Shown here: positions 9,363-17,587 of the stretch, in pieces
Numbering within the stretch: position 1 is the first letter of the stretch
Layout of the letters: every line of letters begins with the position of its first letter
Assembly (NCBI GenBank): GCA_016717265.1
Contig: JADKFX010000001.1
Location: forward strand, 1,314,501-1,378,500
Length of the DNA stretch: 64,000 nucleotides
Direction: 5' to 3'
Origin: Saprospiraceae bacterium
GTDB taxonomy: Bacteria; Bacteroidota; Bacteroidia; Chitinophagales; Saprospiraceae
Program-made: the position numbers and the translations under genes
Notes under the pieces: model-generated
Databases searched by the model: none
What the model was told of the DNA's origin: nothing
The model's input: the letters and a program-made list of their open reading frames with translations, nothing else

Positions 9363-9978
9363 CTAATCCAATTTCTGATTATTTTGAAATTCTTGGAAGC
9401 GATTCCATTCTTCCTGAGTGTCAATATCTTCAAGCTCTTCTAACATTTTAAAGCGTTTACCAAGCTGATTTAATGTTAAAAGGGTCTCTTTCAATAAATT
9501 TGAGCTACTCCAAGTTTTATTTTCAAATAGGGAAGGGAGCCATTCTCTTAAACCTAATAAATAATATCCCCCATCTTTTGCAGGACCGATCACACAATCT
9601 TGAGATTCAAGTAGCTGATATGCTGAAAAGAAAGTTTCCATTCTTAAATAAGGGCAATCACTACCAATAATTAAGGCTTTTTGGTGTTCCTTTAATATCG
9701 ATTGCATTGCCTTAGACATGCGTTCCCCTAAATTGTTCCCTTCCTGCAATCTTTTGTTATATTCTAAAGAATTCCAAGTGTCGTTTAAATCTATAAAATC
9801 ACTGTAGTAAAGGTATTTTTTTTCCAACGAAGCCAGAAGCTAGCGTTTGTGTAATTTTAAGTAATTCAATGTAAACGTTTAACGCTTCGGCATCGCCAAT
9901 GGATTTAGCCAGCCGGGTTTTTACTTGTGATCGGATTGGATTTTTAATAAAGATTATTAAGGCTGAATCCGTATTCAA
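9363..9978 (-). CDS. DUF2064/TIGR04282-type glycosyltransferase, split by a homopolymer frameshift
   Basis: This family has a nucleotide-sugar transferase-like (GT-A) fold and is sometimes annotated as arsenosugar biosynthesis glycosyltransferase. The C-terminal part (9363-9827) carries IIGSDCPYL and VIGPAKDGGYYLLG. The N-terminal part is in another frame from TTG 9978 and reads ALIIFIKNPIRSQVKTRLAKSIGDAEA, the family's KNP-x3-KTRLA start. The frames meet at an A8 run (T8 on +, 9816-9823); removing one A joins them without loss as ...VGKKYLYYSDF. This is either a sequencing indel or a recent inactivation. The joined length, about 204 aa, fits the family. Confidence 0.75.
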
Positions 9979-10031
9979 GGGTGTATTAATTAGTCGCGAA
10001 TGGTAAGTTTGAACGAAATTTAGTTTTGAAT

Positions 10032-10466
10032 TTATCGCAATCGATCCATAGATTTAACTAAGGCTTCATCTCTTCGAATGGCACGGGTTGCTAACCAAAT
10101 TAATACGATCCCTGCCATGCTTAAAAATAAGCCTGTATCTGGCACAAATTCATTTAATTTATTACTTTTTGATAATAATAGAAAGGGACTGCCAACACAT
10201 AAAATCAAATGAAGTAAACTGGAACCAGCAGATAATAATATTTGAAATGTGCGTTCCTTATACAAAAAAATTGAAATGAACACCAAAATGCCGGTTACAC
10301 CAGAACCAATTAAAATAGACATACTCTCATTTGCATAGAGTTTAAGATCACTAAAAACACCTGCTGAAGCTGAAGTTGTTTTTACAACACTCAAGGAAGG
10401 TGCCCAAAGTCCTAAAAAACAAAATGCTGATAAAGTTAACCAAATGGTTTGTATGCGTTGAATCAT
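10032..10466 (-). CDS. DUF4293 family membrane protein
   Basis: The protein is about 144 aa with four predicted membrane helices. The N terminus MIQRIQTIWLTLSAFCFLGLW is characteristic of DUF4293, a Bacteroidota-restricted family of unknown function. The C terminus is basic (RAIRRDEALVKSMDRLR) and probably cytoplasmic. The start is set at MIQR, the conserved family start, rather than the ATG three codons upstream. Confidence 0.85.
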   Translation of the reverse strand: MIQRIQTIWLTLSAFCFLGLWAPSLSVVKTTSASAGVFSDLKLYANESMSILIGSGVTGILVFISIFLYKERTFQILLSAGSSLLHLILCVGSPFLLLSKSNKLNEFVPDTGLFLSMAGIVLIWLATRAIRRDEALVKSMDRLR

Positions 10467-10746
10467 AAAAATCAATTAAAGCCGAAAAATAGAGAGAATA
10501 TTTAACTGTCTGAAATAAACATTGAATTTATGGCATTCTTATTCATTTTTTAACATCAAAAATATGCATTTGAGATAGTCGATTTAATAAAATTGAAAGT
10601 TTTATTTTCAATTGGAGTCTTCATTTTATAATGAATCGCTTTTTAAAATAGCACAATAAATTTCTTAATTCCTTATGAGTCAGGTGGTTTAACAGAATTT
10701 CTGCGTTTTTCGAGCTAATTTTGCATTAAATTAGGATATACTTATC

Positions 10747-11898
10747 ATGTCACATCTAAGCTATTGGGAAAAAAGTATTTATTTTAATGATGTAGATATT
10801 GTAATCATAGGTGCTGGTATAGTTGGCCTTTGTACAGGAATTTCCCTTTTAGAAAAAGATCCAACGCTCAGAGTACTCATCCTTGAGCGAAATTATCTTC
10901 CTCTAGGCGCAAGTACAAAAAATGCTGGATTTGCTTGTTTTGGTAGTCCTTCAGAATTATTGGAGGATTTGGAGCACCATAATGAAGAAAAAGTATTTTC
11001 ACTGTTTAAAAGACGTTTTGATGGAATCCAGAAATTAATTCAGTATACACATTCATTTCCAATTGAATTTGAGCACATTGGAGGATACGAATTACTGCAT
11101 GCTAATCGGTCAAAATTTCTTTATGAGGAACAGGATTTAAATTATTTAAACAAACATATTCAAGAATATACCGGTTTAAAAAATTTCTTTTATTTTGAGG
11201 ATGAAAAATTAGCCTCTTTTCAACTGTTTGGTTTTAAAAATTTAGTTGCAAATAAATATGAAGCAAGTCTTCATCCTGTAAAAATGATCTCGGCTTTGCA
11301 ATCAATTTACCAATCGAAAGGCGGTAAAATTTTATTTGGAGCTGAATTAAAATCTTGGCATGAAGAAGAAAAATATGTAAAATTAGAGTTATCAGATTTT
11401 ACGAAATTTCAAACCCGGAAAATAATTTTTTGTGTAAATGGCTTTGCGAAAAAATATTTTCCAGACATTGAAGTAAAGGCAGCTAGAAATATGGTTTTAT
11501 TAATACAAACACAATCAAAAATTAAACTGAAAGGCTGTTTTCATATGGATCGTGGATATATTTACTTTCGCAATGTAGAAGATTATTTATTGATTGGCGG
11601 GGCAAGAAATGTGGATCTAGAGAATGAATACACAGAACAATTTGGATTTAACGAAACAATTCAAAGCTATTTAATGTCTTTTGTAAAAGAATGTATTTTG
11701 CCAAAGCAGGAAATTGAAATAAAAGAGCAATGGTCGGGAATTCTCGGATTGGGACACGAGAAAAAACCAATCATAAAAATGGTTTCAGATCATACTGCGG
11801 TTGCAGTTCGTATGGGCGGTATGGGAATCGCAATAGGCAGTTTAGTAGGAGAAGAAGCTGCTGACATTTTATATCAAAATTTACAGCTTTTACGTTGA
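10747..11898 (+). CDS. FAD-dependent oxidoreductase (DAO family)
   Basis: This is a predicted flavoprotein oxidase/dehydrogenase acting on an amine or amino-acid-type substrate that cannot be specified. It has an N-terminal Rossmann FAD-binding motif (VDIVIIGAGIVGLCTGISLLEKDP, G-x-G-x2-G), the second-strand acidic residue (LILER), the STKNAGFACFG segment typical of glycine oxidase-like DAO enzymes, and a C-terminal WSGILGLG...VRMGGMGIAIGSLVGE flavin-closing segment. No signal peptide is present, so it is cytosolic. It lies 7 bp ahead of the OstA-like ORF region and may be co-transcribed with it. Confidence 0.85.
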   Translation: MSHLSYWEKSIYFNDVDIVIIGAGIVGLCTGISLLEKDPTLRVLILERNYLPLGASTKNAGFACFGSPSELLEDLEHHNEEKVFSLFKRRFDGIQKLIQYTHSFPIEFEHIGGYELLHANRSKFLYEEQDLNYLNKHIQEYTGLKNFFYFEDEKLASFQLFGFKNLVANKYEASLHPVKMISALQSIYQSKGGKILFGAELKSWHEEEKYVKLELSDFTKFQTRKIIFCVNGFAKKYFPDIEVKAARNMVLLIQTQSKIKLKGCFHMDRGYIYFRNVEDYLLIGGARNVDLENEYTEQFGFNETIQSYLMSFVKECILPKQEIEIKEQWSGILGLGHEKKPIIKMVSDHTAVAVRMGGMGIAIGSLVGEEAADILYQNLQLLR

Positions 11899-11917
11899 TT
11901 ACACGATGTTTCAAAAA

Positions 11918-13708
11918 ATGAGAAGGAAACTGCTATTTTTGTGCATACTATGCATCAGTCTTTCCAAGCTGTATAGTCAACAAGATACTGGGTCGACTAA
12001 AATTCAAGTGATCCATGCTGATATTTTTCGATTTGAACGGATTGGCGGAAAGGAATTTCAGTATTTATCCAAAGATGTTTTAGTAAGGCATAAAAACACC
12101 TATCTCTTATGCGATTCCGCAATGATAGATGGGAATAAAATGATTGCTATCGGACATGTGAGAATTGTGGAAGGTGATAGTTTACAAATTTATGGAGATA
12201 GTTTGAAATATGATGGGGATAAATTAACTGCAGATTTTATTAATAATATTGTTTTAAAACATAAGGATCAGGAATTATTTACAAATCAATTGCAGTATGA
12301 TCTTAAAAATCGGATTGCAAGTTATTTTCAAAAAGGTGTTTTGTTTTCTGAAAATACAAAATTGCAAAGTAATCGAGGTTACTATTATGCACAAACTGGA
12401 AATGCCTATTTTAAAGATAGTGTTATCGTTTTAATGCCAGACAGTATGACTTTATTGTCAGATTCCTTAGTGTATGAGACTAAAAGTAAATTTGTCAGAT
12501 TTACAGGACCCACCTTAATTGAACAAGATAGTTTGAATATTTATACAGAAAAAGGATATTATGATGTTGGCTTGCAAAGATCTTATTTTGGAAATAACCC
12601 ACGTTACAAAAAAGGTACACAAATAGCAGATGCAAGAGATATTTATCACGATGCTAAAAATAAAATTATCACTTTAGTGCATGATGCCTATATCCGGGAT
12701 CATAAGCAGGAGGCTAAAGCAGATAGTATTATTTTTAATGAAGCAACGAATGATGTGAAGCTTTATAAGCGGGCAAGTTATAAAGAGGGTGATCGCTTTT
12801 TAACAGGAGATAAAATAGAATATAACCGGAAAACAAAATCATTGAAAGTATCTGGAAGATCCAGTGTAACAGAAGCTGGGCGAACCATTGAAGCGCAACA
12901 ATTAACCTATGATGGTGTGAAAGATCAGGGGATTGCAATTGGTGAAGTAATTGTGCAGGATACTTCCAGTGGATATTCAATAGTTTGTGATACCTTTTTG
13001 TACAATAAAACAAGTTCTAAATATCGGGCAATAGGTGGACGTAAAAGAGCCTATATCGTAAGCGCATTTGATAGTGACTCCCTCTATTTATCTGCTGATA
13101 GTTTGCTTTCAGAAAAAGTATTTGAAATTGCAGATACATTTCAGGTTTTATTTGCTTGGGGAGATGTGAAAATTTGGAGTAAACGAATGCAGGGACTCTG
13201 CGATTCCTTATTTTTTTCTGGAAAGGATTCCACCTTTTATTTATTTGAAAATCCTGTGATGTGGTCTGACACTTCTCAATTTTCAGGAGATACTATTTGG
13301 ATTGTAATGGCAAATAAAGTATTGAAAGATATTTTCTTGAAACAAAAGGCATTTGTTATAAACCATGATAAAAGTAGTCTTGAAAATCAACTAAAAGGAC
13401 GGGAAATTCAAACGCATTTTTTGGAAAAGAAACTCCATTCTATGGATGTACAAGGAAATGCTGAATCTGTTTACTTTATATTGGATGATGAAAAAGGCTA
13501 TATAGGGACAAATTTTATTCAATGTAGTAGTATGCATTTGATTTTTAATGAGCAAGAAAAAATAGAGACTATTGATTTTTTTACAAAGCCAAAAGGAACG
13601 ATGATGCCGCTTCAAGATGGTAAAAAGAAATTTCTGGAAGGTTATTTGCCACGAGATCCGGAAAAACCATTTTCATTAGAAGATATCATAACAAGACATT
13701 CAAAATGA
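11918..13708 (+). CDS. OstA/LptA-like envelope protein
   Basis: This is an exported OstA-like protein related to LptA/LptD N-terminal domains, which bridge lipopolysaccharide through the periplasm. It has a signal peptide (KLLFLCILCISLSKLYS), then repeated OstA-type beta-jellyroll units (HADIFRFERIGGKEFQYLSKDVLVRHKNTYLLCDSAMIDG..., IEYNRKTKSLKVSGRSSVTEAGRTIEAQQLTYDG). The tandem 'DSL/YD' rungs extend for nearly 600 aa. Such proteins are usual in Bacteroidota, where they may serve LPS export. The start at MRRKLL is chosen so the signal peptide is N-terminal. It overlaps the next gene by 4 bp (ATGA), which implies coupling. Confidence 0.82.
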   Translation: MRRKLLFLCILCISLSKLYSQQDTGSTKIQVIHADIFRFERIGGKEFQYLSKDVLVRHKNTYLLCDSAMIDGNKMIAIGHVRIVEGDSLQIYGDSLKYDGDKLTADFINNIVLKHKDQELFTNQLQYDLKNRIASYFQKGVLFSENTKLQSNRGYYYAQTGNAYFKDSVIVLMPDSMTLLSDSLVYETKSKFVRFTGPTLIEQDSLNIYTEKGYYDVGLQRSYFGNNPRYKKGTQIADARDIYHDAKNKIITLVHDAYIRDHKQEAKADSIIFNEATNDVKLYKRASYKEGDRFLTGDKIEYNRKTKSLKVSGRSSVTEAGRTIEAQQLTYDGVKDQGIAIGEVIVQDTSSGYSIVCDTFLYNKTSSKYRAIGGRKRAYIVSAFDSDSLYLSADSLLSEKVFEIADTFQVLFAWGDVKIWSKRMQGLCDSLFFSGKDSTFYLFENPVMWSDTSQFSGDTIWIVMANKVLKDIFLKQKAFVINHDKSSLENQLKGREIQTHFLEKKLHSMDVQGNAESVYFILDDEKGYIGTNFIQCSSMHLIFNEQEKIETIDFFTKPKGTMMPLQDGKKKFLEGYLPRDPEKPFSLEDIITRHSK

Positions 13709-14439
13709 AGCCAATTATTATATCTTGTTTTTGTTTACTATTTATTTTGGATTTGTGTAGCCAACCAAAAAAGGCTTTAGAATTTTACAAAGATTCAAAT
13801 TTTGAAGCTGCTTTAAATGAATGGAATATTTTATTGCATGCTGGTGCAAAAGGGGAAGATTTGTATTATAATATAGCAACTAGTTATTTGCAACTTGAGA
13901 ATTATCCGAAAGCTATTTTATTTTATAATAAAGCATTGAAATGGAATCCTCATTGTAAATCCTGTCATCAAAATCTTAGGATCGCAAGGAACAAAGCGGG
14001 TGTTGATAATTTTGAAATTCCTGAATTTTTCTTAAAGCGTTTCTGGCATTCTATTTTATTTCTAATTCAACCATTTTATTGGTTTATTGGTTTTTGTGTA
14101 TTTCTAAGTATAGGAATCGCTTGTAATTTATTTTTCAACTATTTACCAGAATTTTTAAAGAAAAGAAATTCTATTTATTTAGTATATTTCATTGGATTCG
14201 TGTTTTTTATTTTTGCCTGGGAAGGAGATGCAACCCGAAATGAATCGAAGCAGCTTATTATCATGCAAGTATCTAAATTATATTCCTCTCCAGATCAGAA
14301 TAGTGAATCTAAACTTGATTTACCTGCGGGTCAATCAGCGCGATTTGTGGATCAAATAAAAGATTGGATTAAAATAGAGACACCAGAATTAGATCTGGGT
14401 TGGGTAGAGAAGTCATCGGTGGAGTTTATTTCATTATAG
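13705..14439 (+). CDS. TPR and SH3-like membrane protein, BatE-like
   Basis: This exported/membrane protein has a signal peptide and two TPR units (AALNEWNILLHAGAKGEDLYYNIATSYLQLENYPKAILFYNKALKWNPHCKSC). Two transmembrane helices follow (HSILFLIQPFYWFIGFCVFLSI; SIYLVYFIGFVFFIFAW), then a C-terminal bacterial SH3-like domain (VSKLYSSPDQNSESKLDLPAGQSARFVDQIKDWIKIETPELDLGWV). This order is that of BatE-type aerotolerance-operon proteins, but no other bat genes are adjacent, so the role is not proven. The ATGA overlap with the OstA-like gene suggests one envelope operon. Confidence 0.72.
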   Translation: MKPIIISCFCLLFILDLCSQPKKALEFYKDSNFEAALNEWNILLHAGAKGEDLYYNIATSYLQLENYPKAILFYNKALKWNPHCKSCHQNLRIARNKAGVDNFEIPEFFLKRFWHSILFLIQPFYWFIGFCVFLSIGIACNLFFNYLPEFLKKRNSIYLVYFIGFVFFIFAWEGDATRNESKQLIIMQVSKLYSSPDQNSESKLDLPAGQSARFVDQIKDWIKIETPELDLGWVEKSSVEFISL

Positions 14440-14455
14440 TCATACTGAAAAATAG

Positions 14456-14640
14456 TTAAACCCAGATCATGCATTAGACTTTCTATTACGAACCAAAATA
14501 TCTTCAAATACGGGCACTTACTCATATTTTTTTCCTCACCATAGTGTTGACTATGATTGCGGAAAAAATACTCCGTGAGCACCCATCTTTATTGATCTTT
14601 TTGTTCTCATGACGAAACCTAATGCATGATCTGGGTTAAA
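14456..14640. mobile_element. MITE-like element with 17-bp terminal inverted repeats
   Basis: Perfect 17-bp inverted repeats (CCCAGATCATGCATTAG at 14461-14477 and its complement at 14619-14635) enclose about 140 bp with no ORF. A direct TTAAA lies outside each arm (14456-14460, 14636-14640), as expected for a target-site duplication, although TTAAA is itself partly symmetric. The interior is also imperfectly self-complementary, with CATAG/CTATG around the centre. A non-autonomous transposon or a large bidirectional hairpin between convergent genes are the two readings. Confidence 0.6.
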
Positions 14641-14650
14641 TGAAATTTAG

Positions 14651-15142
14651 TTATGCACCTTGTTTGCGTTTTCTTCGTTCCTCAAAGAAACTTTTAAGTA
14701 ACTGACTACTTTCTGTTCTCATTAAACCAAATTCAACTTTTGTGCGAGGATGTAACAATTCATTACCAAACCGCAGGTATCCCATTTTTTCATCTTCAGC
14801 AGCATATACTAATCTTGATAATTGAGCCCAACGCAATGCAGCAGCGCACATTGGGCAAGGTTCTAAGGTTACATATAAGGTACAGTTTTTTAAGTATTTA
14901 CTATTTAAGTTTTGGGAGCCTGCGGTAATAGCAAGAATTTCAGCATGTGCCGTTACATCAAGCAAAAGTTCGGTTTGATTGTGTGCTTTCGCTAATATTT
15001 GATTCCCATGTACTAGAATAGCGCCAATAGGGATTTCGCCGGCCAGAGATGCTTTGTTGGCTTCCTCGAAGGCCTTCTTCATAAAATAGGCATCATTATA
15101 AACTTCAATCACGGGTAGCTTATTTTGAAAATAGTTGAGCAA
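14651..15142 (-). CDS. tadA: tRNA-specific adenosine deaminase-like nucleoside deaminase
   Basis: TadA converts A34 to inosine in tRNA-Arg(ACG). The zinc-dependent cytidine-deaminase fold is complete: HAE at residues 66-68 (His ligand and catalytic Glu) and PCPMC at 95-99 (two Cys ligands), followed by WAQLSRLVYAAEDEKMG and a basic C terminus (FFEERRKRKQGA). At 163 aa it fits TadA and the related guanine/nucleoside deaminases; the basic tail and PCPMCAAAL favour TadA. It converges on the BatE-like gene across the MITE-like element. Confidence 0.85.
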   Translation of the reverse strand: MLNYFQNKLPVIEVYNDAYFMKKAFEEANKASLAGEIPIGAILVHGNQILAKAHNQTELLLDVTAHAEILAITAGSQNLNSKYLKNCTLYVTLEPCPMCAAALRWAQLSRLVYAAEDEKMGYLRFGNELLHPRTKVEFGLMRTESSQLLKSFFEERRKRKQGA

Positions 15143-15459
15143 AGTTAAGATATTGTATTAGGATCCTATTGAATTTTGATATCCATTTAGGGCCTATAGT
15201 CGGGTATTTTAACCGGATTATACAAATTCCCATACTGATGAAAAGGATTCTATCGGAGTTCTAAATTTAATTTTTGTAATAATTATTGGGAACGCTTGAT
15301 TACCCTATTTTAATGCAATTCATGATATTTTTTATTGAAATTGATAAACTCATATCAAAGGACAAGCGGGATGCATTGCCGGATGCACATTTAGTATTTC
15401 TAATGAGCCTGTTAATTTGGCATGTTTCTTAAAAAATAGGATGCATTGGATTATCATTT

Positions 15460-15490
15460 TTTGGAATTTTTAAACAATGTTATATCTTTG
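15460..15490 (+). promoter_or_regulatory. Bacteroidota-type promoter of guaB
   Basis: A TTTG box (15460-15463), exactly 19 nt of spacer, and TATCTTTG (15483-15490) match the sigma-ABfr consensus TTTG-N19-TAnnTTTG. The guaB ATG is at 15494, three bases after the -7 box, so the mRNA would be leaderless or nearly so. Confidence 0.75.
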
Positions 15491-15493
15491 CAC

Positions 15494-16975
15494 ATGGAAC
15501 TACATTTCTTCTCATCGCAATTTCCTGCACAGGAAGCCCTTACTTTTGATGATGTACTTTTAGTGCTGGCATACTCTGAGGTTTTGCCTAGAGATACCGA
15601 CATCAGCACCCAATTAACCACAGACATACGAATCAATGTGCCCATCATATCTGCCGCGATGGATACGGTTACGGAGAAGGATTTAGCAATTTCGATGGCA
15701 CGTTCTGGTGGAATTGGTTTTATTCATAAGAATATGAGTATTGAACATCAGGCGAATCAGGTGCGCAGTGTCAAACGTTCAGAAAGTGGCATGATCATCG
15801 ATCCCGTGACGCTGGATGCAAAATCCAAAGTCAAAGATGCCTTGCAATTAATGTCACACCATCGCATTGGTGGAATTCCTATAATTGATAATGCAAAAAA
15901 GTTAGTTGGAATATTAACGAATCGGGATCTCCGTTTTGAAGCACATCCAAACAGACCTATTGAGGAGATTATGACCAAGCAAAAGTTGATTACAGCTCCT
16001 GTTGGCACTACGCTCGAACAAGCAAAATCGATATTGCAGAAATATAAAATTGAGAAATTACCCGTAGTAAAAAAAGATGGAACGCTGATCGGACTTATAA
16101 CCTATAAAGACATTATGAAACTGGAAAACTTTCCTAACTCATGTAAAGATAATTTAGGTCGGTTAGTAGTTGGGGCTGCTGTTGGCATTGCTAGTGATAC
16201 GATGGATCGGGTGGAAGCACTTATGCATGTTGATGTTGATGTTATTTGTGTGGATACTGCCCACGGACATTCAGCAGGCGTTTTAAATATGATAAAACAA
16301 TTGCGTAAAAAGTATAAACAGCTTCAAATTATAGGAGGAAATGTTGCAACTGGAGAAGCTGCCTTAGCATTGGTGGCGCATGGTGTGAATGCAGTTAAAG
16401 TGGGGGTAGGACCCGGGAGTATTTGTACAACCCGTGTTGTTGCAGGGGTTGGAGTACCGCAATTGACAGCGATTGCTTTGTCTGCAAGTGCTTTGGAGAA
16501 AAAAGGTATTCCAGTCATTGGAGATGGCGGTATTCGTTATACCGGTGATATTCCAAAAGCTATTGCCGCTGGTGCCAGTTCGGTTATGGGTGGTTCTTTG
16601 TTTGCAGGTACAGAGGAAGCCCCTGGTGAGACCATTATTTTTGAAGGTCGGAAGTTTAAAGTTTACCGTGGAATGGGTTCTATTGGAGCGATGCAACAAG
16701 GTAGTAAGGACCGATATTTTCAAGATGTAGAAGACGATATTAAGAAATTGGTACCAGAAGGTATTGAGGGAAGAGTACCATATAAAGGATTAGTTTCCGA
16801 AGTTATGGTTCAATATATTGGAGGCTTACGGGCAAGTATGGGATATGTTGGCGCAGCTACCATTAAACAAATGCAAAAAGCAAAATTGGTACGGATCACC
16901 AATAGTGGAATCACTGAATCCCATCCTCATAATATTACAATTACAAAAGAATCACCAAATTATACCAGAAGGTAA
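15494..16975 (+). CDS. guaB: inosine-5'-monophosphate dehydrogenase
   Basis: GuaB oxidises IMP to XMP with NAD+, the committed step of guanine nucleotide synthesis, in the cytosol. The N-terminal ALTFDDVLL motif starts the TIM barrel. Two CBS domains interrupt it (about residues 95-215: SHHRIGGIPIIDNAKKLVGILTNRDLRF and KYKIEKLPVVKKDGTLIGLITYKDIM). The catalytic Cys loop GPGSICTTRVVAGVG and the flap region GYVGAATI are present. ATG 15494 (MELHFF) is chosen because the promoter -7 box ends at 15490; the ATG at 15446 would lie upstream of the promoter. Length about 493 aa is normal. Confidence 0.96.
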   Translation: MELHFFSSQFPAQEALTFDDVLLVLAYSEVLPRDTDISTQLTTDIRINVPIISAAMDTVTEKDLAISMARSGGIGFIHKNMSIEHQANQVRSVKRSESGMIIDPVTLDAKSKVKDALQLMSHHRIGGIPIIDNAKKLVGILTNRDLRFEAHPNRPIEEIMTKQKLITAPVGTTLEQAKSILQKYKIEKLPVVKKDGTLIGLITYKDIMKLENFPNSCKDNLGRLVVGAAVGIASDTMDRVEALMHVDVDVICVDTAHGHSAGVLNMIKQLRKKYKQLQIIGGNVATGEAALALVAHGVNAVKVGVGPGSICTTRVVAGVGVPQLTAIALSASALEKKGIPVIGDGGIRYTGDIPKAIAAGASSVMGGSLFAGTEEAPGETIIFEGRKFKVYRGMGSIGAMQQGSKDRYFQDVEDDIKKLVPEGIEGRVPYKGLVSEVMVQYIGGLRASMGYVGAATIKQMQKAKLVRITNSGITESHPHNITITKESPNYTRR

Positions 16976-17470
16976 AACAAACATAGTATTTTATTTGAGA
17001 ATTAATTTGCATTGAATATTTTTTGAGTTTCAATGAATTTTTGTTTTGTGAATTGAAATTAAAGAATTGCTTTCGATGGAATTATATTTTGGTTTGAAAT
17101 CAATTCAACCTTGTTTTTATTTGGCTTGCTTTTTTTTTATGAACACGCTGACTATCAAAATTTTTTAAAATGAGAAGTTTTTCCTTGTATTTTAATGCCT
17201 TTGGTGGATATGAAATACCGAAATATTGATGCTGCTAAAATGGATCAATAGGATAGATAAATTCTCCATTTTAAATTCGAGTATATTTTTTAAATTTTAT
17301 TTCCAATGCTAAGAATACTTAATTGGCTAATAGAGTTGAAAGCCTTTTATTCTAGTTTGGATTCTTTACCCAATCGTTCGCATTGGAATTTAAAAATCTT
17401 AGGCTTGCGATTGTGTAGTATTGATTAAATACATTCAGTTTGAAAACCAATAGGATATTTTTTAAGTTCA
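16976..17470. other. gene-free region between guaB and the accessory region
   Basis: About 500 bp of very AT-rich DNA has stops in all frames; no ORF, RNA gene or strong hairpin was recognised. It forms the boundary between conserved backbone and the accessory array. No integrase gene is here. Confidence 0.55.
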
Positions 17471-17502
17471 TTTGCTTTAGTTCTTTGAATAACTTATATT
17501 TG
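17471..17502 (+). promoter_or_regulatory. promoter candidate at the head of the accessory array
   Basis: TTTG (17471-17474) and TATATTTG (17495-17502) are spaced by 20 nt, close to the Bacteroidota consensus. It lies 38 bp before GTTATGCACAAGG (17540-17552), the presumed left boundary of the first cassette, and so occupies the position of an integron Pc promoter. Confidence 0.5.
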
Positions 17503-17587
17503 TAACAACAATATTCGCAATTATTGCGCATAGCAAATTGTTATGCACAAGGTTTGACAAAGCCACAAATGAGCAAAATAGCAATCA

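Noticed and set aside
12735..13013. Minus-strand ORF inside the OstA-like gene
   Set aside because: Antisense of repetitive coding sequence; no signal peptide, motif or spacing for a gene.
16976..17470. Possible integrase (intI) gene at the head of the cassette array
   Set aside because: All six frames are closed by stops; no tyrosine-recombinase motifs, so no integrase is present in the window.
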